The translations under genes and the position numbers were made by a program. The notes under the pieces were generated by a model. The model saw only the letters and a list, made by a program, of their open reading frames with translations, searched no databases and had not been told where the DNA came from. From positions 31,678,810 through 31,742,809 of the forward strand of contig CM077826.1 in NCBI GenBank assembly GCA_039720395.1: a DNA stretch of 64,000 nucleotides, written 5' to 3'. This DNA comes from Liquidambar formosana (Eukaryota > Streptophyta > Magnoliopsida > Saxifragales > Altingiaceae). Numbering within the stretch: position 1 is the stretch's first letter; each line of letters opens with the position of its first letter. Below, one piece after another: positions 47,102 through 57,609 of this stretch.

Positions 47102-49022
47102 CTATTGCCAAAGAGGATCAAAAATAGCCTCTTTATAAGAGGTAGGCTCAGAAAGAGAATGAATAGAAGATAAGAAAGAACAAAAATCAGAAGAATAACA
47201 AGTATTAGAAAAACCAAAACGATCAGCGCACTTACGAATTTGCTGAGAATAGCAAGGAGTAGAGAGATCTACATTACCAGAAGTTAAAGAAGACACAGCT
47301 GAAGGATGGGAAGGAACTGGATCTGCAAGTGAAGGAGCTTTATTCCAGTGAGAGTACATATGGATAATAGGAAGACAAAAGGATTGAGATGGAATATCAG
47401 AAGGAATTAAGTCACCAATGTAAGAGTCGGAAGGAACCAGATCAGGGAGAGGATTAAGATAAACAAGATCAGATTTAGAAACAACATCTGTAGCAGAAGG
47501 AATAGAAAAGAAAGGAATATGCTCAAGAAATACTACATGATGAGAGACATACAGTTTCCTAGCAATAGGATCATAACAACGATAACCCGTTTGCCCATCA
47601 CCATAACCAAGAAACACACACATAGTTGATCGATCATATAACTTTGTGCATGCAACCTTGGGTAAGAAAACAAAGCAAATGCATCCGAAAACACATAAAT
47701 TGTGATAACCAGGAGATTTACCATGCAATCTTTTAAATGGTGAGATGCCAGATGTGAGAATAGAAGGAATGCGATTAATAAGATACACAGCAGTAAGAAG
47801 AGCCTCCCCCAAAAGGAGCTAGGCACAGAGGCAGAAAGTAACAAGGAGTGTGCAGTTTCCATGATGTGCTTGTGCTTGCGCTCAGTAACACCATTTTGCT
47901 CAGGAGTATTAGTGCATGAAGACTGTTGAATGGTCCCATCAGAAGTTAACATATTAAGAAAATCAGTGTATCTATATTCCCCACCCAAATCACATCGAAA
48001 ACATTTAGTAATTGTAGAATATTGAGTTTGGATCATAGCACGAAAACAGCAAAAATAGATTGAAAATCAAATCGATGCTTTATAAGATAAACCCAACAAT
48101 ATCTACTATAATCATCAATAAAGAAGACATAATAACGAGAGCTACCTTTAGTGACCATAGGTGTAGGTCCCCACTCATCAGAGTGAACAAGATCAAAAGG
48201 TGCAAAAGAAGTAGTTGTATGTTTATTAAAAGGCAAAGCAGTAAATTTAGCAAGTTTACAACCACTACAATAAGAAATATCATGATTATGCAAATTGCCT
48301 AAAACTCTAGTAGAGACTAAATACTTGAGATGAAAAGAAGAAACATGTCCAAGGCGAGAATGCCACAAATAGAAACTAGAAGACTTGGGACTCAAACAAA
48401 AAGAAGACAAATCAACTATAGAAGTAGCCAAAGCAGGAACATGCAACTCCTCCAGGACATACAACCTTCCCACCTTACGGACTGTCCCAGTTAGCTGTCT
48501 GGAATGAGGATCCTACACAGAATAACCCATAGAAGAAAAGTGAACAATGTATCCAGAGTCAAAGAGTTGACTAATAGAAATCAAATTCAATGACAATTGA
48601 GGAATACAATAAACATCAAATAAAGAGAGATAAGAAGTGGAAACAGAATCAACACCTGCCAAAGGCATTGATGTACCATTGCCAGTCATGACAGTAATCA
48701 AGGATGGTGGAGAAGAAAGAGCAGAAATAAATAATGAAGGATCATGAGTAATATGATGAGTGGCGCTGGAATCAAATACCCAAGTGGATCGAGATATACT
48801 TGGAGGAGGAGATGAAAAACCTATAGAGGAGTTGACATATAGTGCATTGGGTTGAAAAGAACCAAGATACTTCGTCAATTTTTTTGCTAGTGCAACCAAA
48901 GAGGGATCAATGTGTGCATCGGTGGATGGTGTAACGACTGCTGTATGCTTAGGACCATTCCTCTTCCATTGCGGATTAAAATTAGGCGCCTGCTGAGGTG
49001 AACCAAATGCCTGCTTGTTCAA
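47102..49022 (-). pseudogene. copia protease-integrase remnant
   Basis: The protease active-site region reads FDSSATHHITHD, with Ser where the family has Gly (DSGA). The pre-integrase zinc finger follows (LWHSRLGHVS, then YCSGCKLAKFTALPF). The integrase core shows HSDEWGPTPMVTKGSSRYYV, FIDDYSRYCWVYLIKH and TPEQNGVTERKHKHIMETAH. The C-terminal part shows FKRLHGKSPGYHNLCVFGC. Several frame changes, near 47550 and 48040, separate the parts. Confidence 0.82.
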
Positions 49023-49118
49023 AAGTTTGGGACACTGAATCTTCCAATGACCCTTCTGATGATAGAAACTACTTTCATCAGTAGCAACCTTAGGTCTTTG
49101 ATTACCTTGAGTGCTAGT

Positions 49119-49811
49119 CTAAGGTCTGGGAGGAACTGCAAATACTGATGGAGCAGGCAAAGGAAGCAACCCCTTTTTGGATTTGAAACGAGTTTCCTCT
49201 ACCAACAATTTATTAACCACAGAATCAACTGAAGGAAGAGGATTACGATAAAGTATAGTGCCTCGAATACCCTCAAACTCATCCCGAAGTGCCATAAAAA
49301 ATTGAACAATACGCTGCTCCTCCCTATAGTTACAATACACAGTGTTCACACTCAGTTCCCAATGCTCGGTAAGAGCCAATTGATCCCAAAAACTAGTTAT
49401 AACAACATAAAAGGCCTGAATGCTTCGGTCCCCTTGAGGGGTCTCCCTGATGTCATTTTCTAACTGATACCTCTTTGAAAAATTGGATTGTACATACACC
49501 TTTGACAGATAATCCCAAATCTCCTTGACAGTAGAAAACTTAGCCAATTGCATTCCAATGGATTGTTCAACTGAATTATTAATCCAAGTGATAAATTTAG
49601 CATTATTCATTTCTCAAACTGAAAGTAATTCTTGAAATTTTTCAATCTTAGCATCACTTGGTTTCTTAACAGTTCCAGTCACATAACCCCCCATATTCTT
49701 GCCCATTAAAAAATTCTTCATAACATAAGCCCGATAGGTGTAGTTATCACCTGTCAATTTAACACTAATTGCCTGAAGAGAGTCTGAGAGTCTGAATTTC
49801 CATTAGCCATG
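49119..49811 (-). pseudogene. copia Gag remnant
   Basis: Starts at ATG 49811 (MANGNSDSQ), with a frameshift soon after. The UBN2-type Gag region includes VKLTGDNYTYRAYVMKNFLM. TGA replaces an expected Trp just before MNNAKFITWINNSVEQSIG. Downstream the zinc knuckle is degenerate (FYHQKGHWKIQC lacks the first cysteines). Confidence 0.75.
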
Positions 49812-50542
49812 AATTATGTTAATTAAGTGTCTAAATAAGAGAAATTAAAGAGCTGATTTCAAGAAGAAAGGCACGATTGTTGCAAATCTACTGCTATGGA
49901 CTTGCGATTGATTCCTAAGTGCAAAGTGGGAGCTAGGGCTTGCAATAGATTTACGACAAAGGAGAATCAACAAACGAAGCTGCGAAAGAGACGAAGAGAG
50001 AGAGAACTTGCGATGGGTGTGCTGATGTTAAGAAAGGCGATGTGAGAAAAGAAGCTGTGATGGTGCGACTGATGTGTGAAGAGGGCAAGTGCGACTGCTA
50101 CCTGATGGTGCGACTGCTTTGGGTGATGCTTGAGATGGTGCGACTGCTGGAAAAGCTTCAATGGAGGTTTGTGACTAATGGAGAAGCTTCAACTGCCTTG
50201 GCCGATGCTTGAGATGGTGCGACTGTTGGAAAAGCTTCGATGGAGGTTTGCGACTGGTGGAGAAGCTTCAACTGCCTTGGGCGATGCTTGAGATGGTGCG
50301 ACTGCTCGAAAAGCTTCAATGGAGGTTTGCGACTGGTGGAGAAGCTTCGATGGAGGCTACAACTGGGTGCGATATGCTTCAAGAGGTTCGATTAAGGCTG
50401 CGATTGGGTGCGACTATCTCAGAAAGAGTCTGTGATTGGGTACAACTATCTCATACTTGCACACAACTTCAACGTGACCAAGAGAGAGTGCTTTAAAAGA
50501 GAGAAAAGAAGAGGCGCTTTACGTAACCTTGCTCTGATACCG
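49812..50542 (-). other. 5' untranslated leader of the copia element, with short tandem repeats
   Basis: Between the 5' LTR and gag. Tandem copies of gatggtgcgactgctgg and gaaaagcttcaatggaggtt recur from about 50070 to 50350. No coding function supported. Confidence 0.6.
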
Positions 50543-51085
50543 TGAAAGCTTTTAAGAAAGTTGCAAATCTCATAAACATGAATCTAAAAGTTACAAGGAA
50601 TATAAATACTAGAAACCCTATACAAGATTAAATACCCATAATACCCCTAGTATATGAAATATATACAAATATATCCTAACAATTCTGTTATGCCACATTC
50701 ATATTAGTCTAAATATCTCTGGTCTTCTTTCATTCCGCCTAAAATTTCTGTTTTTGCTTGGCATTTGATGCATTATAAAATTCCTATTGATGAGATGTTG
50801 CAGAAGAGGGATATTCAAGTTGTCTGTGTGCAATTTATGTTCTTCTCCATGTCATGCTGAAACTATTGATCATCTCTTCTTATGGTGTGATTTTACTTGT
50901 CCTATTTGGTCCTAAATTTTTGACATTTTCTATCAAAATTTGAATTTATCTGGATTAGTAATTCATTTTTGGATGTCTGTTACTTGTACAAGGATAATCA
51001 TGCTTGGAGAGTTGCTGGCAGCTTGTATTTAGTGCCATGTGAGAGAGAGAGAGAGGGGGGGGGGGGAAGAGGGAGAGGTGAGAAG

Positions 51086-52516
51086 TAGGGATGGCAATTT
51101 TGCCCCGCCCCACCGGTGCCCTGCCTCGCCCTGGCCCTGCCTCGCCCTGGCCCCATAAGGGCGGGTTTTTTTTATTTTTTCGGTTCTTGGTTCGGGTATG
51201 GGGATTTTTTTTAAAAAACCATTGGGTGCGGTTCGGTTTTGGTATTTACTAAGTCCCGAACCGTGAACTGAACCGCATACAATTTTACCATTTTACCCCT
51301 ACATATATATCTATTGTTAGCTTTTTTTCGTCCCTTTTTGGTAATTTCCCCTTTTTTTTCGTCCCTTCCCTCCAAAACTCTCACCCTCTCTCCCTTGGTT
51401 CTCGCGCCTCGTCAAAAACCCACCCCTTTTTGCCATCCTCTCTCTTTCTTTCTCTTTCCTTCTCATCTGTCCCCTCAGCCCTCAAGTCAGAACTACTCTC
51501 TCTCTCTCTCTCTCTCCCTCCTTTTGTTTTCTCTTCTCTTCTCCAGTTCTCCTTCTCTGCCTCCTCATTTTTCCCCATACAAGTCAGAGGAGACGCATAC
51601 CCCTCCCATCTGCTATTAAGCTTCCGTTCTTTCCTCTCAATCTTTAACCTTGAGAACCAAAATCCTTTATAGGGTGAGCTTCTCGGTGGATTCAGAAGTT
51701 TTTTAGCAAGACATTTCCCATTTTCCCCAAACGAAACCCTAGCCACATTGCTCGTCTATTCTCCTTCCCTCGCCGACAATAGCATCGCTCTCCCTCCCTC
51801 ACCAGCGTCGCTTCATCACTGTGAGGGCTCACCCGCTGCTCTACTTGCTCCAGTCTCCGTTGTCCCTCCCTCGCCGGCGTCGCCTCATCGCCGTGAGTCC
51901 AGTCTCCAGACTCCGATCTCCCTCCCTCGCCGGCGTCGCCTCACCTCAGTACCTCACTACTGCAATTGACAACGGTGCGCCCTCATCCCTCATCCTCATT
52001 ACTGTGTGAGTTAATTTTTTTTTTCTTTCTCACAGAGGTTACTTCCCTAACAGCTCAATTTTCAGTTGAAATTAATTATAATGTCTATGCTTTTGAAATT
52101 TGAACTAAGAGTGAATAAGCATATTTTACCCATGAAGATGAAATCTTGACCAATTTGAAAGATTATTTATTCGCTATATTTATCTTGGGATTGCAATTGA
52201 TTATGCTCAAAATAAGTGTTGTTGAAACTTATCCTTGATGAAATTATATTTGTTTGATGGCTGCTTGAGGAGATTGATTTTTTGGCTGGAGAAAGTGAAT
52301 TAGGCAGGGGTTGCTTGTTTATTTGTTTTTCAGCAGGGGAAAAAAAAAAAAGGGTGGGGCGAGGATGGGTTTCTTAAAAAACCATAGGGTCGGGGATGGG
52401 TAATAAAATTTTTGAACCGTCGGGTTTAGGGGTGGGTTTGGGCATAGGGTATTAGTCTGCGGTTCGAGGATGGTATACAGGCGAACCGACCCCGACCCGC
52501 CCCATTGCCATTCCTA
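51086..52516. mobile_element. Nonautonomous hAT element, 1431 bp
   Basis: Terminal inverted repeats: tagggatggcaattttgccc at the left and ttgccattccta at the right, the classic plant hAT terminus. An exact 8-bp TSD gtgagaag lies at 51078-51085 and 52517-52524. Subterminal zones rich in ggttcgg and gggta motifs are found at both ends. The interior (51.3-52.0 kb) is CT-rich and gene-like in composition, but no transposase is present. Confidence 0.9.
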
Positions 52517-52524
52517 GTGAGAAG

Positions 52525-53019
52525 GCAACTTCGAATGCATATGAGATTGAAAGAAACTTCAAATGAATCAAGTCCTTACACTAGATCCGACAAGTTTCAG
52601 ATTCGGTGAAAGGGTCGGTAACTTTCATGAATGACAATAAAAATGTCTTATTTTCCATGGCTAACTGCAATGACAACAGTGCTAGGTAGAGATTGGCATT
52701 ATTTGAAATTGAGTTCAAAGTGGACGACAATGACGAGGGTGTGGAAGGAGAAGAACAGTGATAGTAACAACGATGGTTCTTCTCTTTCTCTCATGCTCAA
52801 ACAATAAGAGGGGAGGAACACGTTACCCCAAACAAAAAATAAATAAATAAATAAAGGATAGTGTTCGTTGGATAAAGAAGCTTGCTGGAGAAGGCAACCG
52901 GTGATAATAGGGTGGTCATCAATGTTAATGGTACAACATTAGATTAGGGAGCTTCAATGACACCATCACTCCTATCAACGATTTCAATATGCAGTTTGGC
53001 AAGATAGGACCCTATAGGA
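52525..53019. other. Spacer right of the hAT element
   Basis: No gene or repeat family recognised. Confidence 0.4.
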
Positions 53020-53166
53020 GCAAGGATCCTCTCCATTGCAATTGACGGTCCATTAAAATCTAAACCGTTCATACCATATGGGTCCCACATGTTTTGATGG
53101 ATCCTACATGATATGAATGGTCCGAATTTCAGTAGACCTTCCATTAAATGGAGAGAATCTCTTACC
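53020..53166. mobile_element. Small TIR element (MITE-like)
   Basis: The left end gcaaggatcctctccatt (53020-53037) and right end aatggagagaatctcttacc (53147-53166) form an imperfect inverted pair about 20 bp long. The interior, with gacggtcc and tgggtcccacatg, is non-coding. TSD not resolved. Confidence 0.4.
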
Positions 53167-53302
53167 CCATGGCGCATATCGCATGGTGTATGGAAAAAAA
53201 CTTTTATAACTCATCTATTGTGAGAAAAAATTCACTAAAATGATATTGTTAGGGAACAAACACTCCAATAGTTGAAGTACGGAATAGCAAACGAGAGAAC
53301 AC

Positions 53303-53366
53303 CCTAAATCTATTTTCTTTTCTTTTCTTTTTTTTTATTTTTTCCTTGAAAAGGATATAATTTGTA
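53303..53366 (+). pseudogene. Duplicated TyrRS promoter, left piece
   Basis: Matches 33030-33098, upstream of the intact TyrRS gene, from cctaaatctattttcttttc to ggatataatttgta. Similarity starts where the MITE of the source copy ends, and stops at the MULE-like element. Confidence 0.75.
53358..53366. other. 9-bp target-site duplication, left copy
   Basis: taatttgta, repeated at 57425-57433. The source TyrRS copy has it once (33088-33096), which is the empty-site form. Confidence 0.85.
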
Positions 53367-53518
53367 GGGGACTTTGGCCCCAAGTCCACAAATTTGGACT
53401 TGCGCATTCCTAAGTCCAAGAAAAATACTTTTGCAGTCTCAAGTCCATGAAAATAAGACAAATTTACCCTTCACCATGCACCTGTGCTTATAACTTTCTA
53501 CTAGTAGTGTTATTATTT

Positions 53519-53938
53519 ATGGACTCCCAATCTCACAAAGCAACACATGCATCCTTTCTGGAGAAGTTGCCGCCGTCCAGTACATTGTCAACCTCCTACT
53601 CCTACTCCTACTTCTCCTGCACCTCCTCAGATGAAGTTTTTACATTAGATCCGGGGGTGAAACCATCAATTTTTGCAGCAGCTTTGTCAACCCCTGCTCC
53701 AGATTCTCCAATGCCTCCTCTGGTTGTGAAACCACCAAACTCTGTTGAAGTTTTTACACCAGATTTGGTGGTAAAACCATCAGTTTTTGCACCAACTCCA
53801 CCACCCCTTGCTACAGATTCTTCAACGCCTCCTCTAGTGGTGAAACCACCAGTTTCTACACAAGATTTAGTGGTGAAACCAACAGATTTTGCACTAACTC
53901 CACCAACCCCTATTTATACTTCTCCAACATTTTCTTAG
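53519..53938 (+). CDS. Pro/Val-rich repeat ORF inside the MULE-type element
   Basis: 139 codons from ATG at 53519. After a Ser/Tyr-rich start, the protein consists of imperfect repeats around PPLVVKPPxS and FTPDLVVKPSVFAPTPPPLA. This resembles low-complexity cell-wall-like proteins, but no family is assigned. The first ~120 bases (53519-53640) could be captured host sequence. Whether it is expressed is unknown; it could be an open frame formed by DNA repeats. Confidence 0.35.
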   Translation: MDSQSHKATHASFLEKLPPSSTLSTSYSYSYFSCTSSDEVFTLDPGVKPSIFAAALSTPAPDSPMPPLVVKPPNSVEVFTPDLVVKPSVFAPTPPPLATDSSTPPLVVKPPVSTQDLVVKPTDFALTPPTPIYTSPTFS

Positions 53939-54229
53939 AGGCTTCAACACATATCTTTTTAATTGTTAAGTCTCCTTTGTCCCCTCTACTTGCATCTCCA
54001 GCTCTGATCCCCACCACTGATCTCTGTGCCCAAATTTAGTTTGGTTTGATTTGTGAGTTCGAAGATCTAAGAAAGCATTGTTGAGATCTCAAAGCTTCAC
54101 CTGTCTTTGATTTGCCTTCTTCTTCTTCTTCTTCTTTTTCTTTTGTTTTTTTCCCCCATCACCTTCAAAGTAAGAAGCTTCACCGGTCACACACGAAAAC
54201 AACAATTAATTTTCAGTTTATCTAAAAAT

Positions 54230-55420
54230 AGTTACATGTAATTGTTTTAGAAAACACTCTATTTAGTAATAGTTAAATAGTTACACATACAAAAGTTCAT
54301 AAACAAATACATGTAACTATTTTGCTGTATGCAATTGTTTGTAAATTTGTGTTGAATAAAATAGTTACATGTAACTATTTTACATTCACCATTTCTTCTG
54401 CACAAATCTGCAAACAGTTACATCTAAAAATATTTACATACAGCAAAACAGTTACATGTAACTATTTTACATTCACCATTTAATCTGTATAAATCTGCAA
54501 AAAAACAACAATTTTTATATTAGCAAACATAATTTTGACATAAACCGGTGTTGAAAGTAGTTAAAACTAAATGAATATAACTAATTGTTTTACACAAATA
54601 ATGCATAGATCACGCCAATAGTATGAAAATAATTACGTGCAACTTTTTCAATCTAAGACAAATTAAACACAAGAAAGCTAAAAATTGAAAGAAAAAAATA
54701 GTGTGATTGAAAACAGTTACATGTAACTGTTTCAATGTTACCATTTCAAAAAATTGAAAAAAATATTTTTTTAGTCATTCTCTGGGAAGATTTAATTGGA
54801 AGATATTATATTATGTGGTGTTAATTTATCTTCATCTACCCAAAAAAAAAAAAAATGCAATGATCTAAAGGAAGTGAGGATAGTGATTCTCCAAAAGCAT
54901 AACATTTAGCACTGTCCATTACTATGGTTGGTGCAAATATCCTTAAAGATGGAACAGGTCCCATGGTTAAGGAAAACAACTCCCTTATGGCCGAGAACTG
55001 ATAAAAAATTTGTAATAAGTTAAGACAAATTAAACACAAGAAAGCTCAAAATTGACCCAAAAAAAAAAAAAAAAAAAAAAAAACAGTGTGATTGAAAACA
55101 GTTACATGTAACTATTTCAATGTTACCATTTCAAACAATTAAAAATATATATATTTTTTTAGTCATTCTTTGGAAAGATTTAATTGGAAGATATTATATT
55201 ACGTGGTGTTGATCGATTTATCTTCATCTACCAAAAAATAAAAATAAAATGTAAAGATATAATTATATAAAGAAAGTGAAGATAGTGATTCTACAAAAGC
55301 ATAACACTTAGCAAAGTCCATTACTGTGGTTGGTGCAAATATTATCAAAGATGGAGCAAGTCCCAAGGTCAAGGAAAACAACTCCCTAATGGCCAAGAAT
55401 TGATAAAAAAAAATTTGTAA
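54230..55420. repeat. Palindromic gttacatgtaac repeats and a ~385-bp tandem duplication
   Basis: The perfect 12-bp palindrome gttacatgtaac occurs at 54364, 54451, 54716 and 55101, with degenerate copies near 54231 and 54311. Two long direct units, about 54658-55020 and 55026-55420, each contain one palindrome followed by a block ending aaggaaaacaactccc. Non-coding. Confidence 0.75.
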
Positions 55421-55511
55421 AAAGATAACTCAATTTTATGCTAGAATCTAACTCCAAAGGTTTCTTGGGGCTATTATGCCAATGGGCATTAGATTTGCTA
55501 TTTTATTTTAT

Positions 55512-55730
55512 GGGGAAATTAGCAATAACCCCAATTAGGGGACTGCTTTTAACAAAAAAACCCACTATAAGATTTTTTAACTCCAAAACCCCTTTTTTAA
55601 AAGATTTTTTAAGCAAAAGGAAATTTTTTTTTTAAATACCTGTTTTAACCTCCTTTTATATTTACATGGTATGTTAATTTCAAACCAAATCCATTTACAT
55701 AGAAGAAGAAGAAGGGAGGGGCGAAGGGAA

Positions 55731-55761
<31 letters not shown>

Positions 55762-56727
55762 AAGAGAGAGTGAGGGAGGGATGAAGAAAAACCAGATCTG
55801 AAAACAAAGAAGAAGAAGAAGAAGGGAGGGGTGCAGGGGGGAGAGAGAGAGGGGGGGGAGAGATGAAGAAAAACCAGATATGAAAACGAAGAAGAAGAAA
55901 AGAAGAAGGAGAAGAAAAACCAGATCTGGAAGAAAAAAAAAAAAAAAGCCAAATCTGGAAACGTCGATAGTATCTTCTTCTCCGGCAGCTGTTCATCAAG
56001 GCCATGATTAGACCTTCTCCAACGACGGCTCTTCCTCTGTTTCTTCTTCGTCTTCTTCTTCTTCTTCGTCGTCATCTTCTTCTCTTCTTTTTTTTAGTTT
56101 AAGTGATACCAGAAATTTCATTCCAATATTGTCAACAGTAGGTTGTTACTATTGTAAGATATCATTCTAGTATGGTCAACAGTAAGTTGTTAATGTTGTG
56201 AATTCTCATTCCAATATGGTACTGTTGTGAATTCTCATTCCAGCATGGTCAATAGTAAGTTGTTACTGTTGTGAATTAACAACCGCACATCAACAAATTA
56301 TATGTGAATGTCAAAACATCAATATGTAAGCTATCACAATAGTAACAGTTTAAGAACAAAATGGTAAAGTGTTACTTTTTTAAATACAAATGAAAGGAAA
56401 AAAAAAAAAAAGGAGAGAGAGAGAAAGAAGAGATCAACGGTTGAGTTTTGTTGGAGGTCACCAATGGGAACCATAGTCGTTGGTAGGAACCATAGTTGCC
56501 AAAATAGCATTTGCAGCTTGATTGGCAGTGGTGAACCATGGGAGGCGGTGGAACCACGGGAGAAAGGGAGAGAACGTGGGAAAAAAATGGCATTGTTGTA
56601 ATTCTGTTCAAATTGAATCGGGGCATTTTTGTCCGTATGGGGTTAAAAGGGGTTTTGACAAAAGTGTTTCTTTCATAGGGTCTATTAGAAAAGAACTCTT
56701 ATACATGGGGGTTTTGGCCAAAATTCC
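55512..56727. mobile_element. Nested MULE-like TIR element, 1216 bp
   Basis: The left end ggggaaattagcaataaccc and the reverse complement of the right end, ggaattttggccaaaacccc, are similar to each other and to the outer element's ends. A 10-bp repeat tttattttat flanks it (55502-55511 and 56728-56737), though its simple composition lowers its weight. The interior holds GA-rich runs and a ~58-bp tandem repeat (56110-56270, with ggtcaacagtaagttgtta). No transposase. Confidence 0.7.
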
Positions 56728-56769
56728 TTTATTTTATCTCACTATCTGTATCTCTTTCATCTACTATTT

Positions 56770-56811
<42 letters not shown>

Positions 56812-57424
56812 GCCATGGGCATCAAATCTGGCGTTCTATTTCTTGCCATGGGCATCAAATCTAGAAGAAAAAGGAGGTACAATGGGTACCAAATCTTCCC
56901 AAAAAACACAAAAGAAGAAGAAAGAAATGGGGGTGGGTTTGCTTCCATTTTCGTTGAGCTCTTCCCTCAAATCTGTGGATCTGCAGGTTGTCCCACAATG
57001 GTCAGCACCATTGATGAAAGACAAAGCTTGTGATAAGATTCTTCCCTCTGATTAGTGGATCTGCAGCTTGTCCGATAGTAGTCAGGACCATTGATGAAAG
57101 GTAAAGCTTGTGATGGTGAGAGAGAGATAGAGAGAGAAGAGAGAGAAAGAAAGAGGAGCTAGATATGTGGGTGTGTTGACTGGTGAGAGAGAGAGAGAGA
57201 GAGAGAGAGAAGAATTGGATTTGCTGGTGTGTTGACAGCAAAGACAATAAGCTGTACGTATAAGAATGAACAGGGGCAATTTTGTCATTAAAAAAAAAAC
57301 ATATTCTCATCCTTATAGAAACACTGCCGTTCTAACTAAAAGTTGAACTTAGGGCTACATACGATTCCTCCATGGACTTATACCTCCGTAAGTCTTAAAA
57401 AAGGGACTTTTGGCTAATTTTCCC

Positions 57425-57609
57425 TAATTTGTATGGTGAATGGTGTGTGCGTGAGGGTTTGCCACCCAAAAGAAGAGAGCCCCGATTAGCAAGCATGGCT
57501 GTTACTGCTTCAAGGGCCTTCACCTGCTGCAATCACAACCTCTTCTTCTTTCCCAATACTGGTATTAATTTAAATCCTACACCTATTAAGGTCCCGTCCC
57601 TTCTCCTCA
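57425..57609 (+). pseudogene. Duplicated TyrRS 5' end, right piece
   Basis: Matches 33088-33271: the leader, the start codon (ATG at 57495) and about 38 codons of transit region (MAVTASRAFTC, then FFFPNT). Similarity stops just where the source gene's aacggc repeat begins. The downstream frame is unrelated and ends at a stop codon by 57767. It cannot encode the enzyme. Confidence 0.88.

Larger units (their letters stand above)
45455..50681 (-). mobile_element. Ty1/copia retrotransposon with 139-bp LTRs, decayed
   Basis: Direct LTRs at 45455-45592 and 50543-50681 (tgaaagctttt...cctaaca) differ at about 11 of 139 positions by eye. The primer-binding site on the minus strand is ggtatcagagcaaggt (50526-50541), for initiator-Met tRNA. 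The polypurine tract gaagggagggggggg lies just inside the other LTR (45593-45607). Flanks gatct and attct are an imperfect TSD. The coding region, in copia order (gag, protease, integrase, RT, RNase H), carries stops and frameshifts. The short LTRs suggest an Ale-like lineage (inference). It is inserted in the LINE. Confidence 0.9.
39439..51043 (+). mobile_element. Degenerate L1-type LINE, split by three insertions
   Basis: Pieces in order: 39439-40216 endonuclease domain (starts MKTLYWNIRGLGNRPSI, with LDRSLCNPKWFNEW near 40020); 41861-42390 linker (AWNKEVFGHMDRKVEEAQ, then LKWIADGDSNSAFFQSMAK); 43680-45454 reverse transcriptase (NSAPGLHGF, IGLKLDFHKAFDTLDW, NRGLRQGDLLSPILF, HADDILIF in place of the usual YADD/FADD box); 50682-51043 zinc-binding tail (PPKISVFAWHLMHYKIP, then CDFTCPIW). 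Stops and frameshifts occur throughout, so the copy is dead. Some ORF1 sequence may precede 39439. The interruptions are a TRIM-like array, an LTR-like element and a copia element. Confidence 0.85.
53367..57424. mobile_element. MULE-type DNA transposon, nonautonomous, 4058 bp
   Basis: Termini ggggactttggccccaagtc (left) and the reverse complement of the right end, gggaaaattagccaaaagtc, agree at about 15 of 21 positions. Similarity extends inward to gacaaatttaccctt/gacaaaattgcccct, about 110-170 bp in. An exact 9-bp TSD taatttgta flanks it, and the empty site is preserved in the TyrRS source copy. Nine-bp TSDs with long TIRs indicate Mutator-like elements. No transposase seen. The interior holds a repeat-protein ORF, tandem repeats, GA/CT microsatellites and a nested related element. 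Confidence 0.85.

Noticed and set aside
51381..51746. Overlapping frames on both strands in the hAT interior
   Set aside because: Produced by CT/GA runs; no family similarity.
55577..56075. Minus-strand Ser/Phe/Leu-rich frames in the nested MULE
   Set aside because: Translations of GA microsatellites.
53367..57424. Helitron as an explanation for the insertion
   Set aside because: Helitrons make no target duplication and lack terminal inverted repeats; a perfect 9-bp TSD and paired ends are present.
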